From NCBI GenBank assembly GCA_051893555.1, contig JBJFHL010000006.1:11244-75243 (forward strand): 64,000 nt of DNA, in the 5' to 3' direction. The translations under genes and the position numbers were made by a program. Below, in pieces: positions 25,053 to 34,789 of this stretch. The notes beneath the pieces were generated by a model. It was not told the origin of the DNA. It ran no database searches and saw only the letters and a list, made by a program, of their open reading frames with translations. The stretch comes from RGIG7179 sp051893555 (GTDB lineage Bacteria > Bacillota > Clostridia > Peptostreptococcales > Anaerovoracaceae). Numbering within the stretch: the first letter of the stretch is position 1; the number at the start of each line of letters is the position of its first letter.

Positions 25053-26720
25053 TTATTTCATCTGAAACTGCCGGACCTGCAGGTAGTCCGCCATGGCATC
25101 AAAAATCGGCAGGGCCGACGACGAGCCGCTGGTGCCGTCTTCCACCAGCACGGTAATCACAAACCGGGTTTCTCCCACCTGGCAGCAGCCGCTGAACCAG
25201 CAGTCACTGACAGCCTCTCCTGCCCGCACAGTCTCTGCAGTCCCTGTTTTTCCCCATGCCGGGACGCTGCGCAGGCTGCTGCGTCCCGTTCCCTCCTCCA
25301 TGACGGCCGCAAGCATCTCCTCCAGGATCCCTGCCACAGAAGCCGGGAGAATCTGTTTTGCGCCGCCTGCACCCTGATCGCCGCCATCCTCTGCATCAGC
25401 GCCATCGCCCTGGCCCTTCACCACCTTCAGCTTCACCGTCCGGCCGCCGCCGCAGACGATGGACATCATCCGGTGCACCTGGGCCGGTGTCACCTGCAGC
25501 GATCCCTGTCCGATGGACAAATTGGAAATATCCCATTCCCCCAGCGACGCCGCCGCAGGCAGGTTCCCTGCCGTTTCCTCTGTAAACCGGGAAAACACCA
25601 GGCTTCCCAGTCCCAGACGTCTGGCCATGTCAAGAATCCGTTCGGTTCCCACCTTCTCCCCCAGCACTGCGAAATAGCAGTTGCAGGATCTGGCCATGGC
25701 CTCCTTCATGTTAACCGGACCATGGCCGCCTGCCGGGCCCATGGTACAGCCCAGGGTGATGCCGCCCACGGTGTCCTGTCCGTCACAGTCATAAACCGCT
25801 TCGGGATCCACGATTCCGGATTCCAGCGCAGCCGCTGCCACCACCACCTTGAACACAGAGCCTGGCGCATAAACACCCTGAATGCATTTATCCACCAGAC
25901 AGTCGCCGCCGTCGGTCAGATAGGCTTCCACTGTGTTGGGATTAAAGACCGGCGAGGATGCCCAGGCAAGGATTTCCCCGGTTTCCAGCTCAGAAACCAG
26001 CACCGCACCGGATGCATCCCGGTCTGCAAGGGCTGTCTCACAGGCGCGCTGCAAACCGCCGTCCAGGGTGGTGACCAGATTTCCCTCCCGCAGACTTTCC
26101 CCGCCTACCAGCTTGGGCGAGATGCCGGAGAGAATACCTCCGCTGCTGTCGGCCCAGAGGACCAGATCCCGGCTTTCTGCTGCCAGAGTCTGTTCGCAGG
26201 CCTTTTCCAGGCCGGAGACCCCTTTTTTCTCCGACTCGTTCAGATATCCCAGCAGATGGCAGGCCGTCTGACTGTCACTGTACCGTGCACTGGTACATAG
26301 GGCATAGGCCCCATAGTCCTCCTTCAGCCTCTGATTTGCGATGGGATCGAAGATCTGACTCCGGTAGACCGTGTATCTGGGATTCGCTCCGGGAATCACG
26401 GAAATCTGCCGGGCAGAAACCGAGGCCAGCAACGCTTCCGCTTCCCCATCCAGCCGGTCTGTCTCCAGGAAATAGATGTACTGCTCCGTGCCGCCGGTAA
26501 GCGGCTCCAGATTCCGGTCGAAAATCTGTCCCCGGGTATCCAACCCTTCCACCGCCACCTGGTACTGGGATACGGCCGCCGCCTGCAGATCATCGTGACT
26601 GAGGATCTGCAGATAAAACAGCCGGCAGATCAGGGCGGCGAAAACGATGGTCGTAACGGCAGCGGTCAGTTTCAGTCTGCCATTCTGTCGCTGCCGCAGA
26701 TTGTTTCCTTTTCTTCCCAT
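25053..26720 (-). CDS. Class B penicillin-binding protein (PbpA/FtsI type)
   Basis: 555 residues: a membrane helix (LTAAVTTIVFAALICRLFYL), the pedestal beginning DTRGQIFDRNLEPLTGG, and a transpeptidase domain with SxxK in GSVFKVV (Ser about 287), SxN in SCNCYFA and KTG in WGKTGTAE (about 489). A Gly/Asp-rich insert (QGDGADAEDGGDQG) precedes the KTG motif. The gene follows cmk, and the neighbourhood has several sporulation genes, so a spore or vegetative cross-linking role are both possible. It is smaller than the typical FtsI or SpoVD because no PASTA domains are present. Confidence 0.85.
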   Translation of the reverse strand: MGRKGNNLRQRQNGRLKLTAAVTTIVFAALICRLFYLQILSHDDLQAAAVSQYQVAVEGLDTRGQIFDRNLEPLTGGTEQYIYFLETDRLDGEAEALLASVSARQISVIPGANPRYTVYRSQIFDPIANQRLKEDYGAYALCTSARYSDSQTACHLLGYLNESEKKGVSGLEKACEQTLAAESRDLVLWADSSGGILSGISPKLVGGESLREGNLVTTLDGGLQRACETALADRDASGAVLVSELETGEILAWASSPVFNPNTVEAYLTDGGDCLVDKCIQGVYAPGSVFKVVVAAAALESGIVDPEAVYDCDGQDTVGGITLGCTMGPAGGHGPVNMKEAMARSCNCYFAVLGEKVGTERILDMARRLGLGSLVFSRFTEETAGNLPAAASLGEWDISNLSIGQGSLQVTPAQVHRMMSIVCGGGRTVKLKVVKGQGDGADAEDGGDQGAGGAKQILPASVAGILEEMLAAVMEEGTGRSSLRSVPAWGKTGTAETVRAGEAVSDCWFSGCCQVGETRFVITVLVEDGTSGSSSALPIFDAMADYLQVRQFQMK

Positions 26721-26773
26721 AATAAAACCCTCCGAAGGTATTGTTGCCTCCCGAGGGTCTGATTATTCGCACC

Positions 26774-27427
26774 TTACGCCCGTGCCTGGCTGCAGATGTA
26801 GCCCACCACTTCATCGATGGTCATGGATGTGCTGTCGATCTCCTCTGCGTCCTCCGCCTTCCGAAGGGGCGTCACCGCACGGTGGGAATCATTGTAATCC
26901 CGTATTTCGATGTCGGCCAGCACCTGGTCGTAGTTCACTTTTTCCCCTTTTGCCATGAGCTCCGCCGTTCTGCGCCGTGCCCGTTCCTCTGCCGTCGCCG
27001 TCAGATAATACTTCAGCTCCGCATCCGGCAGGACCACTTCACAGATGTCCCGACCGTCCATGATGATGCTCTTTTCCCGGCCCATCTTCTGCTGCAGCTC
27101 CACCAGCTTCCTTCTGACCATGGCCAGCGCCGAGCAGGCAGAAGCCGCCATGGAGATTTCCGGCGTACGAATCCGGTCGCTGACCACCTGTCCGTCCAGG
27201 ATCACATCTCCACTGCGAAAATCGATGTCTGTTTCATCCAGCATCTTCTGCAGGGCCTCGCTTTCCTCCATGGCCATGCCGCGGCTGGTCATCTTCAGGC
27301 CGATGGCACGGTACATGGCCCCTGTATCCACATAGTCGATCCCCAGCTCTCTGGCTACCGCCTTGGCGATGGTGGATTTCCCTGCGCCACTGGGTCCGTC
27401 AATGGCAATTCTGATTTTTTCTTTCAT
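26774..27427 (-). CDS. cmk: Cytidylate kinase
   Basis: 217 residues. P-loop DGPSGAGKSTIAKA (11-19), YVDTGAMYRAIGL and the CMP-binding and lid region MDGRDICEVVLPDAELKYYLTA match bacterial CMP kinase, which phosphorylates CMP and dCMP. GAGGAA precedes the ATG; 19 bp follow nrdR. In many clostridia cmk sits with a plsC or ispH/rpsA gene, which are absent here. Confidence 0.95.
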   Translation of the reverse strand: MKEKIRIAIDGPSGAGKSTIAKAVARELGIDYVDTGAMYRAIGLKMTSRGMAMEESEALQKMLDETDIDFRSGDVILDGQVVSDRIRTPEISMAASACSALAMVRRKLVELQQKMGREKSIIMDGRDICEVVLPDAELKYYLTATAEERARRRTAELMAKGEKVNYDQVLADIEIRDYNDSHRAVTPLRKAEDAEEIDSTSMTIDEVVGYICSQARA

Positions 27428-27446
27428 TCTGGTCTGTTCCTCGCTT

Positions 27447-27908
27447 CTATTCCTTATGGTTTCCGATCAGCTTCTCGATTTCCTTCACGAAGGTATTCAC
27501 ATCGGTAAACTGACGGTACACCGAAGCGAACCGCACATAGGCCACCTCGTCCACCTTTTTCAGTTGGTCCATCACCAGTTCCCCGATCCTGTCGCTTGCC
27601 ACTTCCTTTTCCATGGTGCTGCCCAAAATCCGCTCGATCTCATCCACCATACCTTCCATGGCTGCCATGGTCACAGGCCGCTTTTCACAGGCACGGGCAA
27701 TGCCCCGCAGCAGCTTGCTCCGGTCAAACGCCTCCCGCTTACCGTCCTTTTTCACCACCATCAGGATGGTTTCCTCCACCTTTTCATAGGTGGTAAACCG
27801 CTTGTTACACTTATCGCAGCCCCGCCGCCGCCGGATGGCATGTCCCTCTTCCGTCGGTCTGGAATCGATCACTCTGGTATCCGGGTTGTCGCAAAATGGA
27901 CACTTCAT
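27447..27908 (-). CDS. nrdR: Transcriptional repressor NrdR
   Basis: 153 residues: a zinc ribbon with Cys3, 6, 31 and 34 and the basic RRRR stretch, then an ATP-cone domain (VVKKDGKREAFDRSKLLRGI). It represses ribonucleotide reductase genes according to dATP/ATP. No NrdR boxes were seen in the window. Start MKCPFC at 27908 has AGGAGG upstream. Confidence 0.96.
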   Translation of the reverse strand: MKCPFCDNPDTRVIDSRPTEEGHAIRRRRGCDKCNKRFTTYEKVEETILMVVKKDGKREAFDRSKLLRGIARACEKRPVTMAAMEGMVDEIERILGSTMEKEVASDRIGELVMDQLKKVDEVAYVRFASVYRQFTDVNTFVKEIEKLIGNHKE

Positions 27909-27982
27909 GGCTCTTCCTCCTGTTTCCTCCACAAGTGCAGTCGTTCACTTTCCCCCCATTATACTACATCTTGTGTCCGGAT

Positions 27983-28225
27983 TCAATACCCCTCTACATC
28001 TACCAGAATCACATCGTCGCCCACAGTCCGTACGTTTTCCCACTTGATGACCGTATCCGCTTCCCCCTTCTGAAAAAATCCCATGAACCCACGGCTGCCC
28101 GGAATGACGATGCCATCGATGACGCCCCGCTCCAGATCCACCTCGATATCGCTGACGAAGCCCATGCTCCGCCCGTCGAAAATATTGATAACCTCTTTAT
28201 TTTTCAGTTTGTCCGTACTTATCAT
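27983..28225 (-). CDS. YlmC/YmxH family PRC-barrel sporulation protein
   Basis: 80 residues. KEVINIFDGRSMGFVSDIEVD and GIVIPGSRG, followed by IKWENVRTVGDDVILVD, form a PRC-barrel as in YlmC and YmxH of Bacillus. These small proteins are usually next to sigG or nrdR and are implicated in sporulation, function unknown. Located 74 bp before nrdR. Confidence 0.88.
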   Translation of the reverse strand: MISTDKLKNKEVINIFDGRSMGFVSDIEVDLERGVIDGIVIPGSRGFMGFFQKGEADTVIKWENVRTVGDDVILVDVEGY

Positions 28226-28325
28226 GGCTTATCCCCCCTGCGTTCTTCTCATCTAACTATATGCGTTTCTTCGCAAAATATTCCCGCCCGGGGTTCCCAT
28301 TTGTTCCGTGCCCCAATCCCCATGC

Positions 28326-30428
28326 TCAGGACACGATCCGATAGTATGCTCTGGAGGTGGCCATGTACACTGCAGCATAGAACATGCCGAAGATCAGGAA
28401 CACACCCAGAGAAATCAGCGCCAGCAGCAGTCTGTCCGTAATGGCAAACACCGACAGCATCAGTGCGATCATATGGAAGGCAAAGAGAATGTGCAGGCCT
28501 GCGGCCAGCAGCGGTGCGAAGAATACGGTCAGCACCTGGGAATTGATGGTCTTTCGGATTTCCGTATCGCTCATGCCCACCTTCCGCAGGATTTCGAACC
28601 GGCCCTGGTCGTCATAGCCTTCCGTGATCTGCTTATAATACATGATCAGCACCGTGCCCAGCAGGAAGGTGATGCTCAGCAGGATCCCGAGGAAGAACAT
28701 ACCGCCGTAGAGGCTGTAAAAGGCATCCCGGACTTCCTCGCTGGAATCGGCGCTCAGGGTCAGGGTAGAAAAGAACGGGTCTTTTCCGCTCTGCCGCAGG
28801 GCAGGCTCAATGACATTCGTATATCCATCATTGTCCAGCTGATCCAGTGCATTCTGCACCGCATCCTTCTGTGCCGCCGACATGCCATCCTCATCAAATC
28901 CAAGGGTATAGACCAGGGAATAGCTGAAGGAATTTGCACTATCGGCAGCAGAATCCACCCCCTGCTCCCGCATGGAAGCTGCCTGCAGCTTCTCCTGCTC
29001 TTCATAGATTCGGGAAAACTCCGCCATATCCGCCGTCACCACAGACAGGGTGCTGTAGCCCACGAAGTTGGACTTCTGCATGGCCATATCCTCCAGGATC
29101 CCTGCTACCTGATAGTCCCTGCCGAAGATGGTCAGGGTATCTCCGGTAAACCGGCCGGTATCGTCATACACCAGCACCTGACCCGGCTTCAGAGCCGCAG
29201 TCTGGTTTTCCGATCCGTTATAGTCCTCCAGCATCACCACGTTCATGACTGTATTGGATGATCCGAAATTGCCGTAGGGAATGCTCTCCACGGTATTTCC
29301 CTCCTGATGCACCATATAGGTGCCGATCCGGTAGCTGACCAGGCTCTCTGCTTTGACAGACTGCTGCTGCAGGGTTTCCTCCAGCCACGCATCCACGGCG
29401 TCGGCACTGGTCTGAAATTCCGGCAGTTCTCCGCCGTACAGGGTCATCTTCACCATCATATCCCGTGGATAATTCTTTTCCACCGCATCTGCCCCACCCA
29501 GATACATACAGGCGGTGGATGAAAGCATCACCAGCACCATGGTGGACAGGATACAGATGCTGGCCAGCCCGGCACCGTTTCGTTTCATGCGGTAGATCAT
29601 GGAAGAAACCGAAATAAAGTGATTCGTCTTGTAATAGTATTTCTTATTTTTCCGCAGCAGCTTGCACAGAGCCACACTGCCTGCGATAAAGCAGCAGTAG
29701 GTTCCCAGGATGACCAGGATCACCGCAATGAAAAACATGCCAATAGCAGACATGGGATCGTTGATGATCTGGGAGATCACATACCCTGCTCCCAGCAGCA
29801 CCACGCCGGCAGCCGCCAGCAGGCCGTTGGCCTTCGGTTCCTTCTCTCCTGCTTTTTCCGAAGACAGCAGTTCTCTGGCACTGGACCTTCCGATCTGACG
29901 CAGACTGAAAAGAAAGAGCAGCGCGAAAACCACCGTGAAAAACGCCGCCGTGAATCCCAGCACATGAAAATTGACCGAAAACGTGTAGCTTGCCTCCAGG
30001 TTCAGCAGCCGGAACAGGCCCAGCTGACCGATTTTGGAAAGAAGCACGCCCAGCCCCATGCCCAGCACCAGACTGAAGACCGCCATATACACCGTCTCCC
30101 AGAACACAACCCGGGCAATGTGGATTTTGCCCAGGCCCAGCACGTTGTACAGGCCCAGCTCCGTCTTTCGCCGCTTCATCAGGAAGCTGTTGGTGTAGAA
30201 CAGGAAAATCACCGAAAAGATACCCACCACGATCACGCCCAGCGCCAGGATGAACTGCAGGGTCGTGCCCGACTGGAAGGCTGAGACCTCCGGATCCTGG
30301 TTCAGATGGAAAACGATATAGAACATCATGATGATGCCGGAGGCGGTCAGCATGTAGGGCAGATAGATTTTTTTGTTCTTGGAGATGTTGGTCCAGGCCA
30401 GCTTCGGGAAAAATGCCATGCCGTTCAT
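28326..30428 (-). CDS. BceB-type ABC transporter permease
   Basis: 700 residues. Ten predicted membrane helices in the 1+3+4+2 arrangement of BceB-type permeases, with a large extracellular domain of about 200 residues between helices 7 and 8 (from GGADAVEKNYPRD to DSSEEVRDAFYS). N-terminal AWTNISKNKKIYLPYMLT and the FtsX-like blocks RRKTELGLYNVLGLGK and GRFEILRKVGMSDTEIRK are diagnostic. These pumps confer resistance to cell-wall-active peptides such as bacitracin and signal to the BceS-like kinase upstream. The start overlaps the ATPase stop by four bases. Confidence 0.9.
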   Translation of the reverse strand: MNGMAFFPKLAWTNISKNKKIYLPYMLTASGIIMMFYIVFHLNQDPEVSAFQSGTTLQFILALGVIVVGIFSVIFLFYTNSFLMKRRKTELGLYNVLGLGKIHIARVVFWETVYMAVFSLVLGMGLGVLLSKIGQLGLFRLLNLEASYTFSVNFHVLGFTAAFFTVVFALLFLFSLRQIGRSSARELLSSEKAGEKEPKANGLLAAAGVVLLGAGYVISQIINDPMSAIGMFFIAVILVILGTYCCFIAGSVALCKLLRKNKKYYYKTNHFISVSSMIYRMKRNGAGLASICILSTMVLVMLSSTACMYLGGADAVEKNYPRDMMVKMTLYGGELPEFQTSADAVDAWLEETLQQQSVKAESLVSYRIGTYMVHQEGNTVESIPYGNFGSSNTVMNVVMLEDYNGSENQTAALKPGQVLVYDDTGRFTGDTLTIFGRDYQVAGILEDMAMQKSNFVGYSTLSVVTADMAEFSRIYEEQEKLQAASMREQGVDSAADSANSFSYSLVYTLGFDEDGMSAAQKDAVQNALDQLDNDGYTNVIEPALRQSGKDPFFSTLTLSADSSEEVRDAFYSLYGGMFFLGILLSITFLLGTVLIMYYKQITEGYDDQGRFEILRKVGMSDTEIRKTINSQVLTVFFAPLLAAGLHILFAFHMIALMLSVFAITDRLLLALISLGVFLIFGMFYAAVYMATSRAYYRIVS

Positions 30429-31210
30429 GGACGTTCACCTCCCGTCCGTCTCATTTTTTCGCCGGACGCCAGCAGCGTCAGGGTCTGGGAGATTTTCTCG
30501 AACAGCTCCTCGCTGCTGCTGTCGCCCCGGTAGATCTGATGGAACACCTGCCCGTCCCGGATGAACAGGACCCGGCCTGCGTGGCTGGCGGCCTTGGTGG
30601 AATGGGTTACCATGAGCACGGTCTGTCCGGCCCGGTTGATGTCGGCAAACAATCCCAGCAGCTCATCGGCAGATCGGGAATCCAGTGCACCGGTGGGTTC
30701 ATCGGCCAGAATCAGCTTCGGCCGGGTGATCAGCGCCCGGGCCACTGCCGTTCTCTGTTTCTGCCCGCCGGAGATTTCATAAGGATATTTCCGCAGCAGG
30801 CTGTCGATCTCCAGCTTTTCGGCCAGAGGCATCAGCTGCTTTTTCATCTCCGGATATTTCTTTCCGGCCAGCACCAGCGGCAGCAGGATATTATCTTCGA
30901 CGGAAAAATTGTCCAGCAGGTTGAAATCCTGGAAGACAAAACCCAGGTTTTCCCGGCGGAACGCTGCCACCTGAGATTCCTTCACGGACGCCAGATGGAT
31001 GCCGTCCAGAACCACCTCGCCGCTGGTGGGCGCATCCAGCGCTGCAAGAATGTTCAGCAAAGTGGTTTTGCCGGACCCCGATTCCCCCATGATGGCCACA
31101 AACTCCCCTTCTTCTACGGTAAATGACACATTGGACAGAGCCTGCACCTTGGCCCCGCCGAACCGGGTGGTATAGATTTTTTTCACATTGTTGACTTCAA
31201 GTATTGCCAT
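30425..31210 (-). CDS. BceA-type ABC transporter ATP-binding protein
   Basis: 261 residues. Walker A MGESGSGKTTLLN, signature YEISGGQKQRTAVARAL, Walker B KLILADEPTGALD and the H-loop VTHSTKAASHA match BceA. Start at 31210 follows AGGAGG by eight bases. Its own promoter region with a response-regulator-type site separates it from the kinase gene. Confidence 0.92.
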   Translation of the reverse strand: MAILEVNNVKKIYTTRFGGAKVQALSNVSFTVEEGEFVAIMGESGSGKTTLLNILAALDAPTSGEVVLDGIHLASVKESQVAAFRRENLGFVFQDFNLLDNFSVEDNILLPLVLAGKKYPEMKKQLMPLAEKLEIDSLLRKYPYEISGGQKQRTAVARALITRPKLILADEPTGALDSRSADELLGLFADINRAGQTVLMVTHSTKAASHAGRVLFIRDGQVFHQIYRGDSSSEELFEKISQTLTLLASGEKMRRTGGERP

Positions 31211-31235
31211 TGTCTCAAATCCTCCTTGTGTCACT

Positions 31236-31310
31236 AATATACCAAAAAAGGAAATGCGCTGCCATAACAGCAGCCTTACATTTCCTCCGGTTTTTCTTAC
31301 ATTTTTGTCA
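31236..31310 (-). promoter_or_regulatory. Promoter of the Bce-type transporter with a BceR-like operator
   Basis: Minus strand: TGACA-AAAA-TGTAA (31297-31310) is the interrupted inverted repeat typical of BceR-group response regulators. A further TGTAA half-site is 20 bp downstream (31277-31281). TATATT (31236-31241) can serve as -10 with only a weak TGGCAG -35 17 bp upstream, as expected for an activated promoter. Confidence 0.5.
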
Positions 31311-31343
31311 CTTTGAAAGGGACGGTGCAGGCAGATGCGCCGG

Positions 31344-32384
31344 TTACTCCGTCTTCAAAGCCTTCCGGGACAGGTCCAGGCGGATCTCCGTGCCCTCCCC
31401 CGCCTCCGAGACAGCCGCAATGCCATGGCCCAGATTGCGGCAGATCCTGCTGCAGAGGTACAGTCCCAGGCCGGTGGATTTTTTGTCCATCCGTCCGTTG
31501 CAGCCGGTATAGCCTTTTTCGAAAATCCGCGGCAGATCCTCTGCCGCAATGCCGATGCCGTTGTCCCGGATCACCAGCACACAGCCGCTTTCCTTACCGT
31601 CGGCACCGTGCGCATCGTCCATGCAGATTTCCACGTAAGGGTCCGGCTTTCCTGCCGCTTCCGTATATTTCAGGCTGTTGGACAAAATCTGCTCGATGAC
31701 GGCCACCAGCCACTTTTCATCGGTCAGCACGGTGCAGTTCAGCGGCGCATACACCAGTCTGCAGCGGCTCCGGATAAAGACCGGTGCAAACTTTCGCACG
31801 GCCTGCCGGACGATGGCATCCAGATCATATTCAGCAATCACATAGTCGGACACCTGCCCCGAAAGGCGCACATAGCAGAGGACCATCTCCACATACTGCT
31901 CCGTGCGGAACAGCTGATCCAGCAGACTGCCCCGTGTCTCCTCATCCATCTCCCCGCTCTGAATCAGCAGCTTCATGGCCGCGATGGGCGTCTTGATCTG
32001 ATGGGCCCACATGGTGTAGTAATCCAGCATATCCGTATATTTCCAATCGGCCTGAAAGGCCTTTTCCTTATCGTTCTGGAAGGCCGCACGGATGATGTTC
32101 TGATAGTCCTCTTCCATCAGGTCCTTCGGCAGGGGAAGGTTCTGCAGAGAGTCGGTCACTTCCTTTTCCATATGGAGCAAAATCCGATGCCGCCGCACAT
32201 ATCCGGAAAAATCCCAGGCTGTTGCTGCCAGCCCGGCGGCTGCGCAGAGAGCCAGGGCATACAGATTCACTGCCGCCGGAACCTGAAACAGCGAAAGCAC
32301 CACCGTATAAATCGCCGCAAAGGCCGGAAGCAGCACCAGCCCCACCCGGTGCTGGCGCAGATATCCCGTCAGAAGCCGTTTCAT
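31344..32384 (-). CDS. BceS-type intramembrane-sensing histidine kinase
   Basis: 346 residues: two membrane helices with almost no extracellular loop (residues about 15-55), then a DHp domain with MWAHQIKTPIAAM (phospho-His about 128) and a HATPase with NSLKYTEAAGK, IRDNGIGI and STGLGLYLCSRI. This layout is that of BceS, which senses peptide antibiotic flux through its transporter. Start at 32384 follows GAGGTGG; a GTG at 32393 is in frame. Confidence 0.9.
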   Translation of the reverse strand: MKRLLTGYLRQHRVGLVLLPAFAAIYTVVLSLFQVPAAVNLYALALCAAAGLAATAWDFSGYVRRHRILLHMEKEVTDSLQNLPLPKDLMEEDYQNIIRAAFQNDKEKAFQADWKYTDMLDYYTMWAHQIKTPIAAMKLLIQSGEMDEETRGSLLDQLFRTEQYVEMVLCYVRLSGQVSDYVIAEYDLDAIVRQAVRKFAPVFIRSRCRLVYAPLNCTVLTDEKWLVAVIEQILSNSLKYTEAAGKPDPYVEICMDDAHGADGKESGCVLVIRDNGIGIAAEDLPRIFEKGYTGCNGRMDKKSTGLGLYLCSRICRNLGHGIAAVSEAGEGTEIRLDLSRKALKTE

Positions 32385-32394
32385 CTCATCCACC

Positions 32395-33066
32395 TCACTC
32401 TATAATATATCCCATTCCCTTGCGGGTGGCAATGAAATCCGTCAATCCCGCCTGCTCCAGCCGCTTCCGCAGCCGGTTCACATTGACAGTCAGGGTGTTT
32501 TCGTCCACGAAGCTGTCGGTGGCCCAGAGCCGCTCCATCAGGTTCTGGCGGCTCACCACAGTCCCCCGGTTTTCCAACAAACACTGGAAGATCTTCTGCT
32601 CATTCTTGGTCAGTTCCACCTTCTGTCCCTGCCAGGTCAGGCTGCCGTCGCTGAGATTCAGCACGGCGCCCCGATGCTCCAGCACGGACATCTGCCCGCC
32701 GAAATCATAGGTCCGTCGCAGGATTGCCTGCATCTTGGCCGTCAGCACCTGCAGGTCGAAGGGCTTGCTGATAAAATCGTCGGCGCCCATGTTCATGGCC
32801 ATAATCATATTCATGTTGTCTGCTGCCGAAGACAGAAACACGATGGGGACCCTGGAAATCTTCCGGATCTCACTGCACCAGTGGTATCCGTTATAAAATG
32901 GCAGGGTGATGTCCATCAGCACCAACTGCGGATCGAAATCCACGAACTCCGCCAGTATATTCTGAAAATTCTCACTGCAGGCCACTTCAAATCCCCAGCT
33001 GGAGATGTGCTTTTTCAGCACCCCTGCAATGTCTCTGTCATCTTCCACGATATAGATTCGGTACAT
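32395..33066 (-). CDS. OmpR-family response regulator (BceR-like)
   Basis: 223 residues: receiver domain YRIYIVEDDRD with phospho-acceptor Asp52 (LVLMDITLP), then a winged helix (KIFQCLLENRGTVVSRQNLMERLW and NVNRLRKRLE). First gene of the system, 10 bp before the kinase start. GGGAGG precedes the ATG. Presumed target is the operator between kinase and ATPase genes. Confidence 0.92.
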   Translation of the reverse strand: MYRIYIVEDDRDIAGVLKKHISSWGFEVACSENFQNILAEFVDFDPQLVLMDITLPFYNGYHWCSEIRKISRVPIVFLSSAADNMNMIMAMNMGADDFISKPFDLQVLTAKMQAILRRTYDFGGQMSVLEHRGAVLNLSDGSLTWQGQKVELTKNEQKIFQCLLENRGTVVSRQNLMERLWATDSFVDENTLTVNVNRLRKRLEQAGLTDFIATRKGMGYIIE

Positions 33067-33131
33067 AAAAAACCTCCCGTATGTGTATCGTCTGTGAAAA
33101 GTATACCATACGAGAGGCCAATAATACAGAT

Positions 33132-34553
33132 TTATTTCAAACGAGGTTCTTTGCCCAGCCGGTCGAAGTAGCTCTTCGTCTCTGCTGCCACCACGCCGCT
33201 TAAAGCCACCAGAGCGATCAGGTTCGGAATGGCCATGAAACCGTTGAAGATATCGGCGATGGTCCACACCGCTTCCACCGTCAGGAACGGTCCGATGAGC
33301 ACAGCCAGAATGTACAGCCACCGGTATCCGGTAAGGATACCCTTCTTCTTGCCGCCTACCAGGTATTCCAGGCAGCGTTCGGAATAGTAGTCCCAACCCA
33401 AAATGGTGGTGAAGGCGAAGAAGGCCAGGCACAGCATCAGCAGGAATGAACCTACCTGATTATCCCACGGCAGGCCTACGCCAAAGGCATTGGCCGTTAC
33501 CGCAGCGCCTTCCAGTCCTTCCACATGGTTGGAGCCGGTGACCAGAATGGTCAGGCCGGTCATCATGCAGACGATGATGGTATCCATAAAAGTACCGGTC
33601 ATGGAAACCAGACCCTGACGGGCAGGTTCCTTCGTCTGAGCGGCTGCCGCTGCAATCGGTGCGGAACCCAGGCCGGCTTCGTTGGAGAAGACGCCGCGGG
33701 CCACGCCCTTCTGCATGGCGATGAAGATAGCGCCCATCATGCCGCCGGCGGCAGCCCGAAGTCCAAACGCACCTTCAAAGATGGATACGATGGCTCCCGG
33801 AATCTCCGCTGCATTATATATCAGAATGGCGATACAGATCACCACATACATTACGATCATAAACGGAACCACGATGGTGGAAACGGTGGCAATTCTCTGA
33901 ATGCCGCCGATGACAACCAGCGCCGTTGCCACAGCCACCACGATGGCCGAAATCACGATGGCCCAGGAGTAGCTGTTTTCACCGATGGTGATGGCGATAT
34001 GGGTGTTCTCCGGGTCCGCGAAGTTTTTCACGGCGTTTGCCACCCCGTTGACCTGGGTAATGGTACCAATGCCCAGCAGGCCGGCACCCACGCCAAAGAA
34101 GGCGAAGATCTTGGCCAGCCATTTCCAGCCGGATCCCATGCCTTTTTCTATGTAATAAAACGGTCCGCCCAGCGCATGTCCGTCTGCATCAATGGTTCTG
34201 TACTTGACCGCCAGCAAGCCTTCCGAATACTTGGTGGCCATACCCAGACAGGCCGCCAGGAACATCCAGAACAGGGCTCCTGGACCGCCGGCCAGAATGG
34301 CGCTGGCTACGCCTACGATATTACCGGTACCTACGGTCGCCGACATGGCGGTACAGAGGGCGCCGAAGCTGGACACTTCGCCCACACCGTCTTCTTCGTT
34401 CTTTACCATGTACTTCAGTGCCAGTCCCAGCTTCCGCAGCTGCAGGCCTTTCAGGCGGACTGTCAGCAGAATACCGGTACCCATGATGAGACACAGCATC
34501 GGGACGCCCCATGCGATGTCATCTGCCGCTTTGAGAAATTCCATAAAAGTCAT
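33132..34553 (-). CDS. AGCS family sodium:alanine/glycine symporter
   Basis: 473 residues, ten or eleven membrane helices. GEVSSFGALCTAMSATVGTGNI is the AGCS signature; KGVARGVFSNEAGLGSAPIA and GWDYYSERCLEYL are also conserved. It imports alanine or glycine with Na+. The glycine riboswitch upstream argues for glycine as a physiological substrate. GAGGAGATGG precedes the ATG. Monocistronic. Confidence 0.92.
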   Translation of the reverse strand: MTFMEFLKAADDIAWGVPMLCLIMGTGILLTVRLKGLQLRKLGLALKYMVKNEEDGVGEVSSFGALCTAMSATVGTGNIVGVASAILAGGPGALFWMFLAACLGMATKYSEGLLAVKYRTIDADGHALGGPFYYIEKGMGSGWKWLAKIFAFFGVGAGLLGIGTITQVNGVANAVKNFADPENTHIAITIGENSYSWAIVISAIVVAVATALVVIGGIQRIATVSTIVVPFMIVMYVVICIAILIYNAAEIPGAIVSIFEGAFGLRAAAGGMMGAIFIAMQKGVARGVFSNEAGLGSAPIAAAAAQTKEPARQGLVSMTGTFMDTIIVCMMTGLTILVTGSNHVEGLEGAAVTANAFGVGLPWDNQVGSFLLMLCLAFFAFTTILGWDYYSERCLEYLVGGKKKGILTGYRWLYILAVLIGPFLTVEAVWTIADIFNGFMAIPNLIALVALSGVVAAETKSYFDRLGKEPRLK

Positions 34554-34624
34554 TGTTCCATCTCCTCTTTTTCTTGGCTGTCACGCCGCCTTTCTTCCGG
34601 CGCAGCCGCATATTAAGCAAAACA

Positions 34625-34655
34625 AAAAAGCCGAATCTTTCGATTTCGACTTCCA
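34625..34655 (-). terminator. Terminator hairpin of the glycine riboswitch
   Basis: Minus strand: AAGTCGAAATC, loop GAAA, GATTCGGCTT, then TTTTTT. It lies between the aptamer and the symporter start and is the likely expression platform. Confidence 0.8.
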
Positions 34656-34692
34656 GAGAGATGACATAAGCTATTTAGGTGTTAACTATTGG

Positions 34693-34787
34693 CTCTGTCC
34701 TCTTTGCCTGAGATATCACAGGTGGGTTGCTTACGCCCTCCTGCTTAAACCTTCGGCGACCTTTCGGTGCTCTCCAGAGAGTATGGC
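34693..34787 (-). ncRNA. Glycine riboswitch (single aptamer)
   Basis: Minus strand, from CTCTCTGGAGAGCACCG through GTCGCCGAAGG, AAGCAGGAGGGCG to TCTCAGGCAAAGAGGACAGAG. The first CTCTGGAGAG arm, the ACCGAAAGG and CCGAAGG pieces and the closing TCAGGCAAANNGGACAGAG are the conserved bases of the glycine aptamer. Only one full aptamer is present; the sequence after it (AACACCTAAATAGC and CATCTCTCTGG) may be the remnant ghost aptamer seen in singlet riboswitches. It precedes the AGCS symporter gene. Confidence 0.9.
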
Positions 34788-34789
34788 TT

